DNA from: an uncultured Clostridia bacterium
GTDB lineage: Bacteria; Bacillota; Clostridia; Christensenellales; QALW01
Assembly: GCA_934434555.1 (NCBI GenBank)
Contig: CAKRZX010000010.1
Coordinates: forward strand, 5,935-69,934
Direction of reading: 5' to 3'
DNA length: 64,000 bases
Shown here: in pieces, positions 1 through 7,254 of the stretch
Numbering within the stretch: the first letter of the stretch is position 1
Layout of the letters: each line of letters starts with the position of its first letter
Notes under the pieces: model-generated
The model's input: the letters and a program-made list of their open reading frames with translations, nothing else
What the model was told of the DNA's origin: nothing
Database searches by the model: none
Position numbers and translations under genes: made by a program

Positions 1-2
1 CT

Positions 3-356
3 CCCGCGCCCGACGGCTCGGACAGCACGTCCGAAACGATAAGCGTTATTTATCCCGAATCGGACGACGAAACGGTAGACTTGACCGCCTATGAGGGCGA
101 TATGAAACAGTACATTGCCCTCACAAGCCAAATAAAAGGGCTTACAGCCATTAAAGACGAATTGGCGAACAAGGTTAAGGCTTATATGGGAAAAGCGGGC
201 AGAGGGGTATCTGAGGGCTTTAAGGTGGCATATACGTCCTCAGTGAGAAACACATTTGACGCAAAGCGGTTCTCGGCAGACTATCCGAATATGGATTTGT
301 CGGGGTATTACAAGCAAAGTTCGGTACGGACTTTCAGGTTGACGGAAATAAATTAG
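3..356 (+). CDS. YqaJ-family viral recombinase/exonuclease, C-terminal fragment
   Basis: The reading frame is open from the window edge, so the gene is 5'-truncated here and the TTG at 81 is internal. The visible 117 residues match the C-terminal tail of YqaJ/lambda-type phage exonucleases: a DGS...YPE-D segment followed by a helical K/E-rich region and the end pattern KVAYTSSVRNTFDAKRF...YKQSSVRTFRL. The catalytic PD-(D/E)XK core lies upstream and cannot be seen. In the family the enzyme resects dsDNA 5' to 3' to feed ssDNA to the annealase. That fits the adjacent RecT gene 18 bp downstream, which has its own AGGAG-type site. Family assignment rests on this tail plus context. Confidence 0.8.
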   Translation, partial: PAPDGSDSTSETISVIYPESDDETVDLTAYEGDMKQYIALTSQIKGLTAIKDELANKVKAYMGKAGRGVSEGFKVAYTSSVRNTFDAKRFSADYPNMDLSGYYKQSSVRTFRLTEIN

Positions 357-373
357 TTAGGAGATAAATAAAA

Positions 374-1186
374 ATGACAGCGAAAATTCAGAATCAGGTG
401 GCAAAAACCACCGAAAAGAAAACAATGCAGGCGTACATCCAGTCAATGCAGGGCGAAATAAAAAAGGCTCTGCCGTCGGTAATAACACCGGAAAGGTTCA
501 CACGAATGGTATTATCGGCACTTTCGGTAAATCCGAAGTTGGGAGCCTGTACTCCCGCGTCGTTCCTTGGTGCAATGATGTCGGCGGCACAGTTAGGTCT
601 TGAACCAAACACACCGCTCGGACAGGCATATCTTATTCCGTATAAAAACAAGGGTGTTGACGAAGTACAATTTCAGGTAGGGTATAAAGGGCTTCTTGAC
701 CTGGCGTACCGCAGCGGAGAAATAGACATAATCCAGGCGCACGTCGTTTATGAAAATGACGAGTTTGAATGTGAATACGGACTTGAACCCAAACTTACCC
801 ACAAGCCCGCGGATAAGGACAGGGGAGAGGCTATCAAGGTTTATGCGGTATTCAGAACGAAAAGCGGCGGTTACGGGTTTGAGGTAATGTCTATGGACGA
901 CGTAAAGAAGCATGCCGAAAAGTATTCACAGGCATATAAGTCGGGCTATTCGCCCTGGCAGAAGAATTTCGAGGAAATGGCAAAGAAAACGGTATTAAAG
1001 CGCGTACTCAAATATGCGCCGTTGAAATCAGACTTTGTTCGCGGAATAGTCCAGGACGAAAGTATTAAGAGCGAGATATCAGAGGATATGTACGAAGTCC
1101 ACAATGAAATCGTGTACGAGGTCGACAGCGAAACGGGAGAGGTGATTAACAGTGACACAACATCAGGCAATTCAGAATTACATTAA
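374..1186 (+). CDS. recT: RecT family single-strand annealing protein
   Basis: 270 residues, typical RecT length. The family core is clear: LSALSVNPKLGACTPASF, then AAQLGLEPNTPLGQAYLIPY and VQFQVGYKGLLDLAYRSG, ending in an acidic variable tail. RecT/Redbeta-type proteins anneal complementary ssDNA during phage replication and recombination, working with the YqaJ-type exonuclease encoded immediately upstream. Start ATG at 374 is preceded by TTAGGAGATAAATA. The gene overlaps the next small HTH gene by 35 bp, indicating translational coupling. Nothing suggests damage. Confidence 0.95.
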   Translation: MTAKIQNQVAKTTEKKTMQAYIQSMQGEIKKALPSVITPERFTRMVLSALSVNPKLGACTPASFLGAMMSAAQLGLEPNTPLGQAYLIPYKNKGVDEVQFQVGYKGLLDLAYRSGEIDIIQAHVVYENDEFECEYGLEPKLTHKPADKDRGEAIKVYAVFRTKSGGYGFEVMSMDDVKKHAEKYSQAYKSGYSPWQKNFEEMAKKTVLKRVLKYAPLKSDFVRGIVQDESIKSEISEDMYEVHNEIVYEVDSETGEVINSDTTSGNSELH

Positions 1187-1373
1187 GGATTTCGGGTCAA
1201 TAACGCCAATGCAGGCGTTCTCTGACCTGGGAATCACCAAACTTGCAACAAGGGTAAGCGAAATGCGCAAGGACGGTCTTGAATTCAATATTGAGACCGT
1301 GAAAGAGAAAAACAGGTTCGGAAAAACCGTTGTATTTGCAAGATACAGTTTCAGAGAGGGGGCGGAGCAATGA
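1152..1373 (+). CDS. Small helix-turn-helix phage protein
   Basis: 73 residues, GTG start inside the end of recT. The first half (HQAIQNYIKDFGSITPMQAF..LGITKLATRVSEMRKDG) reads as a winged-helix DNA-binding unit, with SITPMQAF/LATRVSEM as the helix-turn-helix. The C-terminal part has a short beta wing (TVVFARYSF). Proteins of this type are frequent between recT and ssb in Firmicutes phages, and their exact role is not established. It overlaps the ssb start by 4 bp (ATGA). I infer a nucleic-acid-binding accessory or regulator of the recombination block. Confidence 0.7.
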   Translation: MTQHQAIQNYIKDFGSITPMQAFSDLGITKLATRVSEMRKDGLEFNIETVKEKNRFGKTVVFARYSFREGAEQ

Positions 1374-1771
1374 ACAGGGCAATGCTTATCGGCAGACTTA
1401 CAAGAGACCCGGAACTGCGCGCCACGCCCTCAGGCGTAAGCGTATGTACGTTTTCACTTGCGGTAGACCGTCGGTTTAAGCAGGACGGTCAGCCGCAGGC
1501 AGATTTTATTCCGGTAGTCGTTTGGCGCGGTCAGGCAGATAACTGCGCAAAGTATCTGCGCAAGGGAAGTCAGGCAGCGGTGTGCGGTTCAATTCAGACA
1601 CGCACTTATGACGCGCAGGACGGCAGAAAGGTATCTGTAACGGAAGTTATTGCCGAAGAGGTGCAATTCCTCTCCCCGAAGTCAAACGGGGCGGAGAATG
1701 GCTCTCAGACGGCTCAAAACGGATTTGACGAGCCGTTTCAGGAAGTGACGGACGATGATGTGCCGTTTTAG
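1370..1771 (+). CDS. ssb: Single-stranded DNA-binding protein
   Basis: 133 residues. An OB-fold SSB begins MNRAMLIGRLTRDPELR and continues through FSLAVDRRFKQDG, the Trp-containing FIPVVVWRGQADNCAKYL and GSIQTRTYDAQDGRKV. It ends in the acidic interaction tip DDDVPF that recruits replication and repair partners. It coats ssDNA during phage replication and annealing, consistent with recT two genes upstream. It is shorter than host SSBs in the linker, as phage copies usually are. The stop codon is TAG, one of several TAG stops in this phage. Confidence 0.96.
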   Translation: MNRAMLIGRLTRDPELRATPSGVSVCTFSLAVDRRFKQDGQPQADFIPVVVWRGQADNCAKYLRKGSQAAVCGSIQTRTYDAQDGRKVSVTEVIAEEVQFLSPKSNGAENGSQTAQNGFDEPFQEVTDDDVPF

Positions 1772-1787
1772 GGAGGCGGTATCGGAA

Positions 1788-2969
1788 ATGATTAAGTTAC
1801 TTATCGGCGGTAGTCCGTGTACATTTTGGAGTATCGCCCAAAAGAACAACAGAGAAACAGAGCCGAGCGGAACCGGTTGGGAATTGTTCAAAAATTATCT
1901 CGTCGCAAAAGAAAAATTTAAGCCGGACTTCTTTCTGTACGAAAATAATAAATCGGCTGCGCAAGCGATAAAAGACCAAATAAGCCGTGAGTTGGACGTG
2001 GACTTGATGTGTATCAATTCGGCATTGGTATCGGCGCAAAACAGACAACGTTTTTATGCGTTTAACTGGAAAGTCGACCAACCTGCCGACCGAGGAATCC
2101 TGTTAAAGGATATCCTTGAAAGCGGAATTACCGATAAAGAAAAAGCCTACTGTCTGACACATCTTTGCGGCAACACAAGAGATTACTTCAAAAAGCATCA
2201 TACGCAAATAATATTAGAACCGATAAGGATTCCCGAATACGGTATGTCCGACAAGGCTCGTCCTCTTAATGCGCACTATCCGAATAACTGCGGAGGATGG
2301 GAACAAAGGGTTTGTTCCGACAATCCGAAAAAGCAACAGGTTGACTTAATTTGTGAACCGATAAGATTAGGTGATATCGGGAGCAATGCCCAAGCTCACA
2401 GAGTATATTCCTGCTACGGAAAATCGGTAACATTGAGTGCAAACGGTGGTGGGCAGGGTGGAAAAAAAGGGCTTTACTTCGTGCCTATACCCGAAAAATT
2501 AAAAAATTATGTTTGTGATAAAGGCAAAATATATCAAGTGCAGGATGCAAAGATATCTACAAAGTTCGGGACATTTGATATTGCTCTTCCTGACGGATTT
2601 TATCTTATCCGAAAACTTACGGTTAAAGAGTGCTGCCGATTGCAAACTATGCCTGACGATTATTGCAGAGCGGTATCTGCTCAACAAGGGTATAAAGGAC
2701 TTGGCAACGGATGGACAGCAGAAGTGATTATTCATATACTGAACGGTGCCTTAAAAGAAATCCCCAAAGATGAGGAAATAGTTGTTCTTTCGATGTATGA
2801 CGGAATCGGAACGGGCAGGTATTGCCTTGACAAAATGGGATTCAAAAATGTTAAGTATTACGCTTATGAAATTGATAAATACGCAAAGCAGATTGCGATG
2901 AGCAATTATCCCGACATTATTCAAATGGGAGATGCATTTGCAATAAGAGAGGAAAATTGGAAAATATGA
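1788..2969 (+). CDS. Circularly permuted C5 cytosine DNA methyltransferase
   Basis: 393 residues from the ATG at 1788 (GGGAGG at 1771). The motif order is unusual. Catalytic motif IV (IGGSPCTFWS, Cys11) is at the extreme N terminus, motif VI is ENN at 52-54 and motif VIII is QNRQR at 84-88. A central target-recognition region follows, then motif IX (IRKLTVKECCRLQTMP) and X (GLGNGW). The SAM-binding motif I (LSMYDGIGTGR, about 334-344), motif II (YAYEIDKYA) and motif III (QMGDAF) come last. All functional motifs are present, so an active enzyme that methylates cytosine C5 is expected. In the phage this would protect DNA from host restriction or mark its own DNA. No cognate nuclease is seen nearby. 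Specificity cannot be predicted. Confidence 0.88.
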   Translation: MIKLLIGGSPCTFWSIAQKNNRETEPSGTGWELFKNYLVAKEKFKPDFFLYENNKSAAQAIKDQISRELDVDLMCINSALVSAQNRQRFYAFNWKVDQPADRGILLKDILESGITDKEKAYCLTHLCGNTRDYFKKHHTQIILEPIRIPEYGMSDKARPLNAHYPNNCGGWEQRVCSDNPKKQQVDLICEPIRLGDIGSNAQAHRVYSCYGKSVTLSANGGGQGGKKGLYFVPIPEKLKNYVCDKGKIYQVQDAKISTKFGTFDIALPDGFYLIRKLTVKECCRLQTMPDDYCRAVSAQQGYKGLGNGWTAEVIIHILNGALKEIPKDEEIVVLSMYDGIGTGRYCLDKMGFKNVKYYAYEIDKYAKQIAMSNYPDIIQMGDAFAIREENWKI

Positions 2970-2986
2970 AGTGGAGGGTAGTTTAG

Positions 2987-3751
2987 ATGGCGGAGAAGAG
3001 AATGTTCGCAAAGACTATAATTGATTCAGACACGTTTATGGATATGCCGTTATCAACGCAGGCATTGTACTTTCACTTGTCAATGAGAGCAGATGATGAC
3101 GGCTTTATCAACAATCCAAAGAAAATACAAAGGATGATAGGGGCTTCCGAGGACGATTTGAAGGTGTTGATAGTCAAAAGGTACATATTACCTTTCGACA
3201 GCGGTGTTGTTGTAATTAAGCATTGGAAAATACATAATGCAATAAAAAAGGACCGTTACAAACCAACGCTTTTCATAGAGGAAAAATCGTCATTAGACGT
3301 AAAAGGCAATGGCGAATATATGGAGCGGAGCACAACCGGAGCCACTTTGGAACCCAAACGGAGCCAGACCGGAACCCAAATGGAGCCGCTTTGGAACACA
3401 ACCGGAACCACTTTGGAACCACAGGTAAGGGAAGTAAAGATTAGTTTAGTAGAGTGTAGTGGAGGAAAGTGTAGTGGAGAGGAAAACACCCCTTCCCCCG
3501 CCTTGCACGGCAAATTTAAGAACGTTGAGTTATCTGATGAGGATTATAACGCGCTAAAAAACGACTTCCCCACGCAGTATGAGGACTATATCGAGAAGTT
3601 GAGTTGCTATATGGCAGGCAAAAAGAAGTCGTACGACAATCATTACGCGACAATTGTTAAGTGGATTACTGAGGATAACGGTAAACAGAGCAAGAGAGAA
3701 TCCGGCAATAATATTTTTCTTCAAATAGCAAGCGAGGAGGGCATTGTATGA
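2987..3751 (+). CDS. Phage replication initiator / replisome organizer
   Basis: 254 residues. The N terminus (MFAKTIIDSDTFMDMPLSTQALYFHLSMRADDDGFINNP) is the winged-helix domain typical of Firmicutes phage replisome organizers, followed by KHWKIHNAIKKDRYKPT. A low-complexity linker (residues about 105-165) is encoded by repeated DNA (see the repeat at 3331-3420). The C-terminal domain carries a DnaD/DnaT-like helical pattern with WITEDNG. In the family the N domain binds origin repeats and the C domain recruits helicase loader and helicase. A loader-like gene lies downstream at 5554. Start ATG 2987 has GTGGAGGG 9-16 bases upstream. It overlaps the next gene by ATGA. Confidence 0.85.
   Translation: MAEKRMFAKTIIDSDTFMDMPLSTQALYFHLSMRADDDGFINNPKKIQRMIGASEDDLKVLIVKRYILPFDSGVVVIKHWKIHNAIKKDRYKPTLFIEEKSSLDVKGNGEYMERSTTGATLEPKRSQTGTQMEPLWNTTGTTLEPQVREVKISLVECSGGKCSGEENTPSPALHGKFKNVELSDEDYNALKNDFPTQYEDYIEKLSCYMAGKKKSYDNHYATIVKWITEDNGKQSKRESGNNIFLQIASEEGIV
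3331..3420 (+). repeat. Iteron-like direct repeats inside the initiator gene (candidate phage origin)
   Basis: Two 24-nt copies with one mismatch at 3331-3354 and 3397-3420 (consensus CACAACCGG-RCCACTTTGGAACC). Interleaved are two 17-nt copies with one mismatch at 3349-3365 and 3371-3387 (GGAACCCAAAYGGAGCC). A further CTTTGGAAC lies at 3389-3397. Immediately downstream, GTGTAGTGGAG occurs twice within 3454-3479. Several theta-replicating phages place origin iterons inside the initiator gene. The origin assignment is inference. Confidence 0.55.
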
Positions 3752-3906
3752 CAAACTACGAGCGCATAAAGGCAATGAGCGTGGAGGAAATGGCAAGTCT
3801 GATTGATGACATCCAAACAGATGCATTATTTCTTGAAGGAACAATCAACGACCTTAAATATCCGACAGACTGGGGAAAATGGCTTAATTCGGAGGCAGAC
3901 GAATGA
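3748..3906 (+). CDS. Small hypothetical phage protein (52 aa)
   Basis: Reads MTNYERIKAMSVEEMASLID...YPTDWGKWLNSEADE. It overlaps the upstream stop and the downstream start by ATGA on both sides, a strong sign of a real, translationally coupled gene. The upstream AGCGAGGAGGGCATTGT supplies a ribosome binding site at good spacing. The N-terminal pattern MTNYERIKxMSVEEMA is common among small Firmicutes phage proteins of unknown function, which often carry a Cys-rich centre that is missing here. No function can be assigned. Confidence 0.75.
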   Translation: MTNYERIKAMSVEEMASLIDDIQTDALFLEGTINDLKYPTDWGKWLNSEADE

Positions 3907-4424
3907 AAAGCGTATTGATAAGCATTCGCCCGAAGTGGTGCGAATTGATTGCAAGCGGAAAGAAAACAATCGAAGTTAGGCGCACAAGACCGACTATTGC
4001 AGTGCCGTTCAAGTGTTATATCTACGAAACGCAGGGCAGGTACGAAGATATGCGAGATTGTAAAACATTCAAGTTTTGGGACATTCGGCAAAAGGTAATC
4101 GGTGAGTTTGTGTGCGATTTAATAACGGGTTTAAGGGCGGATAATGGCATACAGATATATTATAACGGGATAAAAGGCACCTGTTTATCCGATGTCGAAA
4201 TAATCAAATATGCGGGCGGTAAAAAGGTTTATTATTGGCACATATCCGAACTTAAAATCTACGATAAGCCCAAAGAGTTGGGAGAGTTTAAGAAAATAAA
4301 TCGACACTGTTGGTATGCTGATTTAGGGTTGGCAAAGAGAGATTGTCCCAAGTGTAAAAACGCAGATTGTTTTGTAAGCCGACCGCCACAGAGTTGGTGC
4401 TATGTTGAGGAGGCAAAGAAATGA
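3903..4424 (+). CDS. ASCH-domain protein
   Basis: 173 residues. The N-terminal half has ASCH-fold signatures: VLISIRPKWCELIASGKKTIEVRRTRP, then a strand-rich stretch with KVIGEFVCDL and a C-terminal YYWHISELKIYDKPKEL. A Cys-rich tail (CPKCKNADC...SWCYV) may bind a metal. ASCH domains are PUA-like modules that bind RNA or modified nucleotides, and they are frequent in phage early regions with unknown targets. The gene is coupled by ATGA overlaps to both neighbours. Role here is unknown; RNA or modified-base binding is the family-level expectation. Confidence 0.8.
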   Translation: MKSVLISIRPKWCELIASGKKTIEVRRTRPTIAVPFKCYIYETQGRYEDMRDCKTFKFWDIRQKVIGEFVCDLITGLRADNGIQIYYNGIKGTCLSDVEIIKYAGGKKVYYWHISELKIYDKPKELGEFKKINRHCWYADLGLAKRDCPKCKNADCFVSRPPQSWCYVEEAKK

Positions 4425-4819
4425 ACGAGAAAACACAAAAACTTATAGAACTTATAAAAGAAAATCCCGATTTGCCTATTATACCTATGGTTTATTACGA
4501 GGTTGTCGGCGAGGATTACGGTAATTGGGTAGGTAGATTCAGCACTTGTTATGTCGGTGAATATACTTTGTTTTACGAGAAGTATTACGAAGATAGAGAA
4601 GAGTTTGAAGAAGATTACTACGATTATTACAGAGAGGAAATCGATGAGAAGTTTAATTATGATCCTTCGTTAAGTTTGCCGAATAAACCCATAGGAATAA
4701 CGAAAGAGCAATTAGACGCAAATGAAATAGCAGAAAAGAACGTAGATAAATATCTTGAAGAAATTGCAGATGGATTCTTCAAGAAAGCAATTATTGTTCA
4801 TATTGATTCGTTGGATTGA
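4421..4819 (+). CDS. Highly acidic hypothetical phage protein
   Basis: 132 residues, ATG overlapping the ASCH gene stop. Starts MNEKTQKLIELIKENPDLPIIPMV and contains a dense acidic/aromatic stretch (REEFEEDYYDYYREEIDE, about 62-80) and few basic residues. Proteins with the N-terminal pattern ENPDLPIIPMV recur in Firmicutes phages with no known function. The charge pattern would be compatible with a DNA mimic, but that is speculation. It belongs to the early operon, as the next gene follows within about 15 bp. Confidence 0.75.
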   Translation: MNEKTQKLIELIKENPDLPIIPMVYYEVVGEDYGNWVGRFSTCYVGEYTLFYEKYYEDREEFEEDYYDYYREEIDEKFNYDPSLSLPNKPIGITKEQLDANEIAEKNVDKYLEEIADGFFKKAIIVHIDSLD

Positions 4820-4833
4820 AGGAGGATAAGAAA

Positions 4834-5064
4834 ATGATTGTTAAAAAGGGGACAAGGGTACGGGTAGCGCATCAGCGCAAAGGTACATTTGAGGCAGTAG
4901 CCATTAGAGATTTTGACACAGAACAAGAGGAGTTCTATCCCTTTGCCACTCTTGAATATGTGCAAGGAATGTCAGTGGATTGGGAAGCGGGAGAATCAAT
5001 AGCGTGCAGAAACTCTCTTTGTCATTTTGAGATTTTAGAAAGAAAGGACAGTGAGGAGGAATGA
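4834..5064 (+). CDS. Hypothetical early phage protein
   Basis: 76 residues. ATG at 4834 is chosen because AAGGAGGA ends 8 bases upstream; the longer TTG start would bury that site. Sequence opens MIVKKGTRVRVAHQRKGTFEAVAIRDFDTEQEEFYPFATLEYV, suggesting a small beta-barrel (SH3/KOW-like) fold. The overlap with the next ATG (GAATGA) places it in the early operon. I do not recognise the family, and no catalytic motif is visible. Confidence 0.7.
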   Translation: MIVKKGTRVRVAHQRKGTFEAVAIRDFDTEQEEFYPFATLEYVQGMSVDWEAGESIACRNSLCHFEILERKDSEEE

Positions 5065-5282
5065 CAAGGATAGTTACATTAGGTAATGACACAGCGATTG
5101 AAAAAATCAAAAACGAGAAAACCGTGTATTTGAGACACGGAGTTTGGAACGGATACGAGTTAAGTGATGTGGACAATGCGATAGAAAGCATTAAAAAAAG
5201 CGGTTATGGTGCAGATGTTTATTATAATGCCGATAACGGTATGTACTATGTCAGCATACCAAATGATAGCGATATGTGGTAA
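5061..5282 (+). CDS. Hypothetical early phage protein
   Basis: 73 residues with ATG overlapping the upstream stop and a GAGGAGG site just before it. Mixed alpha/beta composition: TVYLRHGVWNGYELSDVDNAIESIKKSG and a C-terminal strand YYVSIPNDSDMW. No known motif. It sits in a run of tightly coupled small genes between the initiator and the helicase loader, typical of phage early accessory genes. Function unknown. Confidence 0.65.
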   Translation: MTRIVTLGNDTAIEKIKNEKTVYLRHGVWNGYELSDVDNAIESIKKSGYGADVYYNADNGMYYVSIPNDSDMW

Positions 5283-5296
5283 GGAGCGTGAAAAGA

Positions 5297-5557
5297 ATGA
5301 CTGATGAGGAGATTGTAAAGGCGTTAAAGGAAGAAAGGCATCTTGCCGAATATGTTGACAGCGAGTATTGCAATGCAGTAGAGGTATCATTGATAAGCGA
5401 TACTATTGACCTTATCAGCCGTCAAAAGGCTGAAATTGAGCGTTTAACAAAGCAAATGGAATGGCTGACGGGCTATAACGGGAATCTGATAGACGCAAAT
5501 ACAGCGTTATCAGGGGAAATCGAGTTGTTAAAAGAAGCAGAGGAGAATCTGATATGA
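5297..5557 (+). CDS. Coiled-coil early phage protein
   Basis: 86 residues from ATG 5297, preceded by TAAGGAG at 5280-5286; the upstream GTG at 5276 would overlap the previous gene and lacks a site. The pattern DLISRQKAEIERLTKQMEWLTGYNGNLIDANTALSGEIELLKEAEENL is an extended leucine-heptad coiled coil. Related short coiled-coil proteins (RQKAEIERL) are common in phage early regions and are of unknown function. It overlaps the next gene by 4 bp. Confidence 0.7.
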   Translation: MTDEEIVKALKEERHLAEYVDSEYCNAVEVSLISDTIDLISRQKAEIERLTKQMEWLTGYNGNLIDANTALSGEIELLKEAEENLI

Positions 5558-5946
5558 CAAGAGAGGAAACGGTGCAAGTTCTGTCGATACTGAAAGCGGC
5601 GTATCCGAATGCGTATAACGGAATGACGAAGCAGGAAGCAAACGGAGTTATAGCCCTGTGGACGATACAGTTTTCAAAAATCCCGTTACAGATAGTGATG
5701 ATAGCCATTAACAAACTTATAGCAACGAACAAGTTCCCGCCGGCTATAAGCGAGGTTAAGGAGAAGTTGAGTTCACTGTACTTTGAAGCGACTGCCGAAC
5801 TGATGTATTTCAGAACAACTGAATTGTCGCAGAAAGAGCGAGAAAAACTTGAATATATCAGAGAAAACTGCGGTGAAAGACAAGAGCCTACGCTTATGCA
5901 GCTTATTGAAAACGGGTCGGCGGACAACCTGAAACTTACGGAGTAA
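5554..5946 (+). CDS. Replicative helicase loader/inhibitor-like protein (G40P family)
   Basis: 130 residues. The N-terminal half (MTREETVQVLSILKAAYPNAYNGMTKQEANGVIALW...IAINKLIATNKFPPAISEVKEKL) matches the phage G39P-like loader family that escorts the replicative helicase to the initiator-bound origin. It lies downstream of the replisome organizer, which fits that role. The second half is a basic/helical tail with KEREKLEYIRENCGE. No ATPase motifs are expected or seen. No helicase gene is visible in the window, so the phage probably recruits the host DnaB/DnaC helicase. Confidence 0.75.
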   Translation: MTREETVQVLSILKAAYPNAYNGMTKQEANGVIALWTIQFSKIPLQIVMIAINKLIATNKFPPAISEVKEKLSSLYFEATAELMYFRTTELSQKEREKLEYIRENCGERQEPTLMQLIENGSADNLKLTE

Positions 5947-5960
5947 AAAGGAGCGCATAT

Positions 5961-6170
5961 ATGGGTAAGCACACTATCAGCAGCAAAGCAAGGTGCTATT
6001 GCTATCGCTCCGAGGGTCCGCAGATAGTATATTGCGGAGTAAATATTACGACGGTTCACCGCGTTTTTGACAGAAAATCCGATGCGAAAGAATTCAAAGA
6101 ACGGTATTGCCGGAATAACTATGAAGACTGCCCCATATTCAGAATGTTGGCGGGTGATTCAGATGAGTAA
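5961..6170 (+). CDS. Small hypothetical phage protein
   Basis: 69 residues, ATG 5961 with AAAAGGAG upstream. Contains a Cys/Tyr-rich segment (KARCYCYRSEGPQIVYCGV) and a basic centre (FDRKSDAKEFKERYCRNNY). Short and compact, probably a single small domain. It overlaps the next gene (ATGAGTAA). No known family recognised. Confidence 0.65.
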   Translation: MGKHTISSKARCYCYRSEGPQIVYCGVNITTVHRVFDRKSDAKEFKERYCRNNYEDCPIFRMLAGDSDE

Positions 6171-6348
6171 TTCGCCCTGCCGATACTGCTCCGAAAGAAA
6201 TATGACCTGCCACGCAACGTGCGGCAAGTATCTTGATTTTGAGAAAGAAAGGAATCGGATATGCACAGAGAGATATATGCAGCGTTCGTTTGAGTGGTCT
6301 TTTAAGCAGTCCGAGATAAACAGAAAAAAGAGGAGAAAAAGATGTTAA
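6163..6348 (+). CDS. Small Cys-rich phage protein
   Basis: 61 residues. ATG at 6163 overlaps the previous stop; the earlier in-frame ATG at 6067 would overlap almost half the upstream gene and is rejected. Four cysteines (CRYC...MTCHATC) form a probable zinc-binding knuckle, followed by a strongly basic helix ending KKRRKR. This CxxC...CHxxC plus basic-tail architecture is common in clostridial phage early regions. It may bind nucleic acid; function is unknown. It overlaps the DUF1064 gene by 7 bp. Confidence 0.7.
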   Translation: MSNSPCRYCSERNMTCHATCGKYLDFEKERNRICTERYMQRSFEWSFKQSEINRKKRRKRC

Positions 6349-6677
6349 GTAAATATCACGCGCAGAAAACAACAGTCGACGGAGTTACCTTTGACAGCAA
6401 AAAAGAGGCAAGACGGTATTTGGAATTAAAACTGTTGGAGAGGGCAAAAGAAATCAAGGACCTTGAACGGCAGAAAAAGTTCGTGCTTATACCGGCACAG
6501 AAGATAAACGGCAAAGTTGCTGAACGGGAGTGTTGTTATATTGCGGATTTTACATACACGGACTGCCGCACGGGCGAAATGATTGTTGAGGACACAAAAG
6601 GATTCAGGACAAAAGAATACATTATTAAGCGAAAACTGCTACTTCAAAACTACGGTATCAAAATAAAGGAGGTTTAG
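6342..6677 (+). CDS. DUF1064 family phage nuclease-like protein
   Basis: 111 residues. Family hallmarks are present: MLSKYHAQKTTVDGVTFDSKKEARRYLELKLL at the N terminus, FVLIP in the middle, then CCYIADFTYTD and MIVEDTKGFRTKEYIIKRKLL. The spacing E...D...E-x-K (KKEARRY, IADF, VEDTKG) is the PD-(D/E)XK nuclease pattern. DUF1064 proteins are phage-borne putative endonucleases, suspected in recombination-intermediate resolution, although biochemistry is limited. It is the last early gene before a 93-bp non-coding gap and the packaging genes. Confidence 0.85.
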   Translation: MLSKYHAQKTTVDGVTFDSKKEARRYLELKLLERAKEIKDLERQKKFVLIPAQKINGKVAERECCYIADFTYTDCRTGEMIVEDTKGFRTKEYIIKRKLLLQNYGIKIKEV

Positions 6678-6770
6678 CATATAAAACTTGCGAAAAATAA
6701 ATGCATTTTAGGGGGGGTTTATTTTATTTTTTTCTTGGCTTAAAATATAGAAAAAATCAAGGAGGACACT
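6678..6770 (+). other. Gap between early and packaging genes with G7 tract
   Basis: A/T-rich 93-bp gap containing TTTAGGGGGGGTTTATT at 6707-6723. The identical 17 nt recur at 30567-30583, where they form part of a terminator hairpin. Here the C-rich partner is missing, so no hairpin forms. The gap ends in AAGGAGG before terS. It could hold a late promoter or packaging start site; neither is provable by eye. Confidence 0.3.
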
Positions 6771-7241
6771 ATGCCTGATTGGAAGAAAATCAAGGCAGAG
6801 TATATCCGGGGTGGTGTGAGTTACCGCAAACTTGCAGAAAAACACGGTGTATCGCCCAGCACGCTTTCCAAAAAGGCAATGAAAGAAAAGTGGGCAGACT
6901 TGCGGACACAAACAGGAAAGAAGATAGATATAAAAATATCAGATTCCGTTGCAGGTCGGGAAGCAAAGCGCGCAGATATGTTTCAGACCATTGCGGATAA
7001 ACTTCTGCAACAGATAAGTGACGGGATTGATGACGGCTCGATTGCGCTTACGGGGCGCGGATACAGAGATATAACGGGCGCGTTAAAGGATTTGAGAGAA
7101 ATTAAAGGGCTTAAAAATGAACTTGATATGCAGGAACAGATTGCAAGAATAGAGAAACTGCGCAAAGAAGCCGCAGCGGAGCAGGAAAACAAGGATATCA
7201 GAGTTGTTATTGAACCTGAACTTGACGATTTCAGCGAATAG
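6771..7241 (+). CDS. Terminase small subunit
   Basis: 156 residues. N-terminal helix-turn-helix MPDWKKIKAEYIRGGVSYRKLAEKHGVSPSTLSKKA recognises the packaging site in this family. A central helical oligomerisation region follows (ADMFQTIADKLLQQI...GALKDLREIKGL) and then a coiled C terminus. It works with the large subunit, which starts 14 bp after its stop. Start ATG 6771 has AAGGAGGACACT upstream. Stop codon is TAG. Confidence 0.9.
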   Translation: MPDWKKIKAEYIRGGVSYRKLAEKHGVSPSTLSKKAMKEKWADLRTQTGKKIDIKISDSVAGREAKRADMFQTIADKLLQQISDGIDDGSIALTGRGYRDITGALKDLREIKGLKNELDMQEQIARIEKLRKEAAAEQENKDIRVVIEPELDDFSE

Positions 7242-7254
7242 GCGGCGAATATCG

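Noticed and set aside
81..356. Separate 91-residue gene starting at TTG 81
   Set aside because: The frame is open to the window edge and upstream residues continue the YqaJ pattern, so it is the end of a longer gene.
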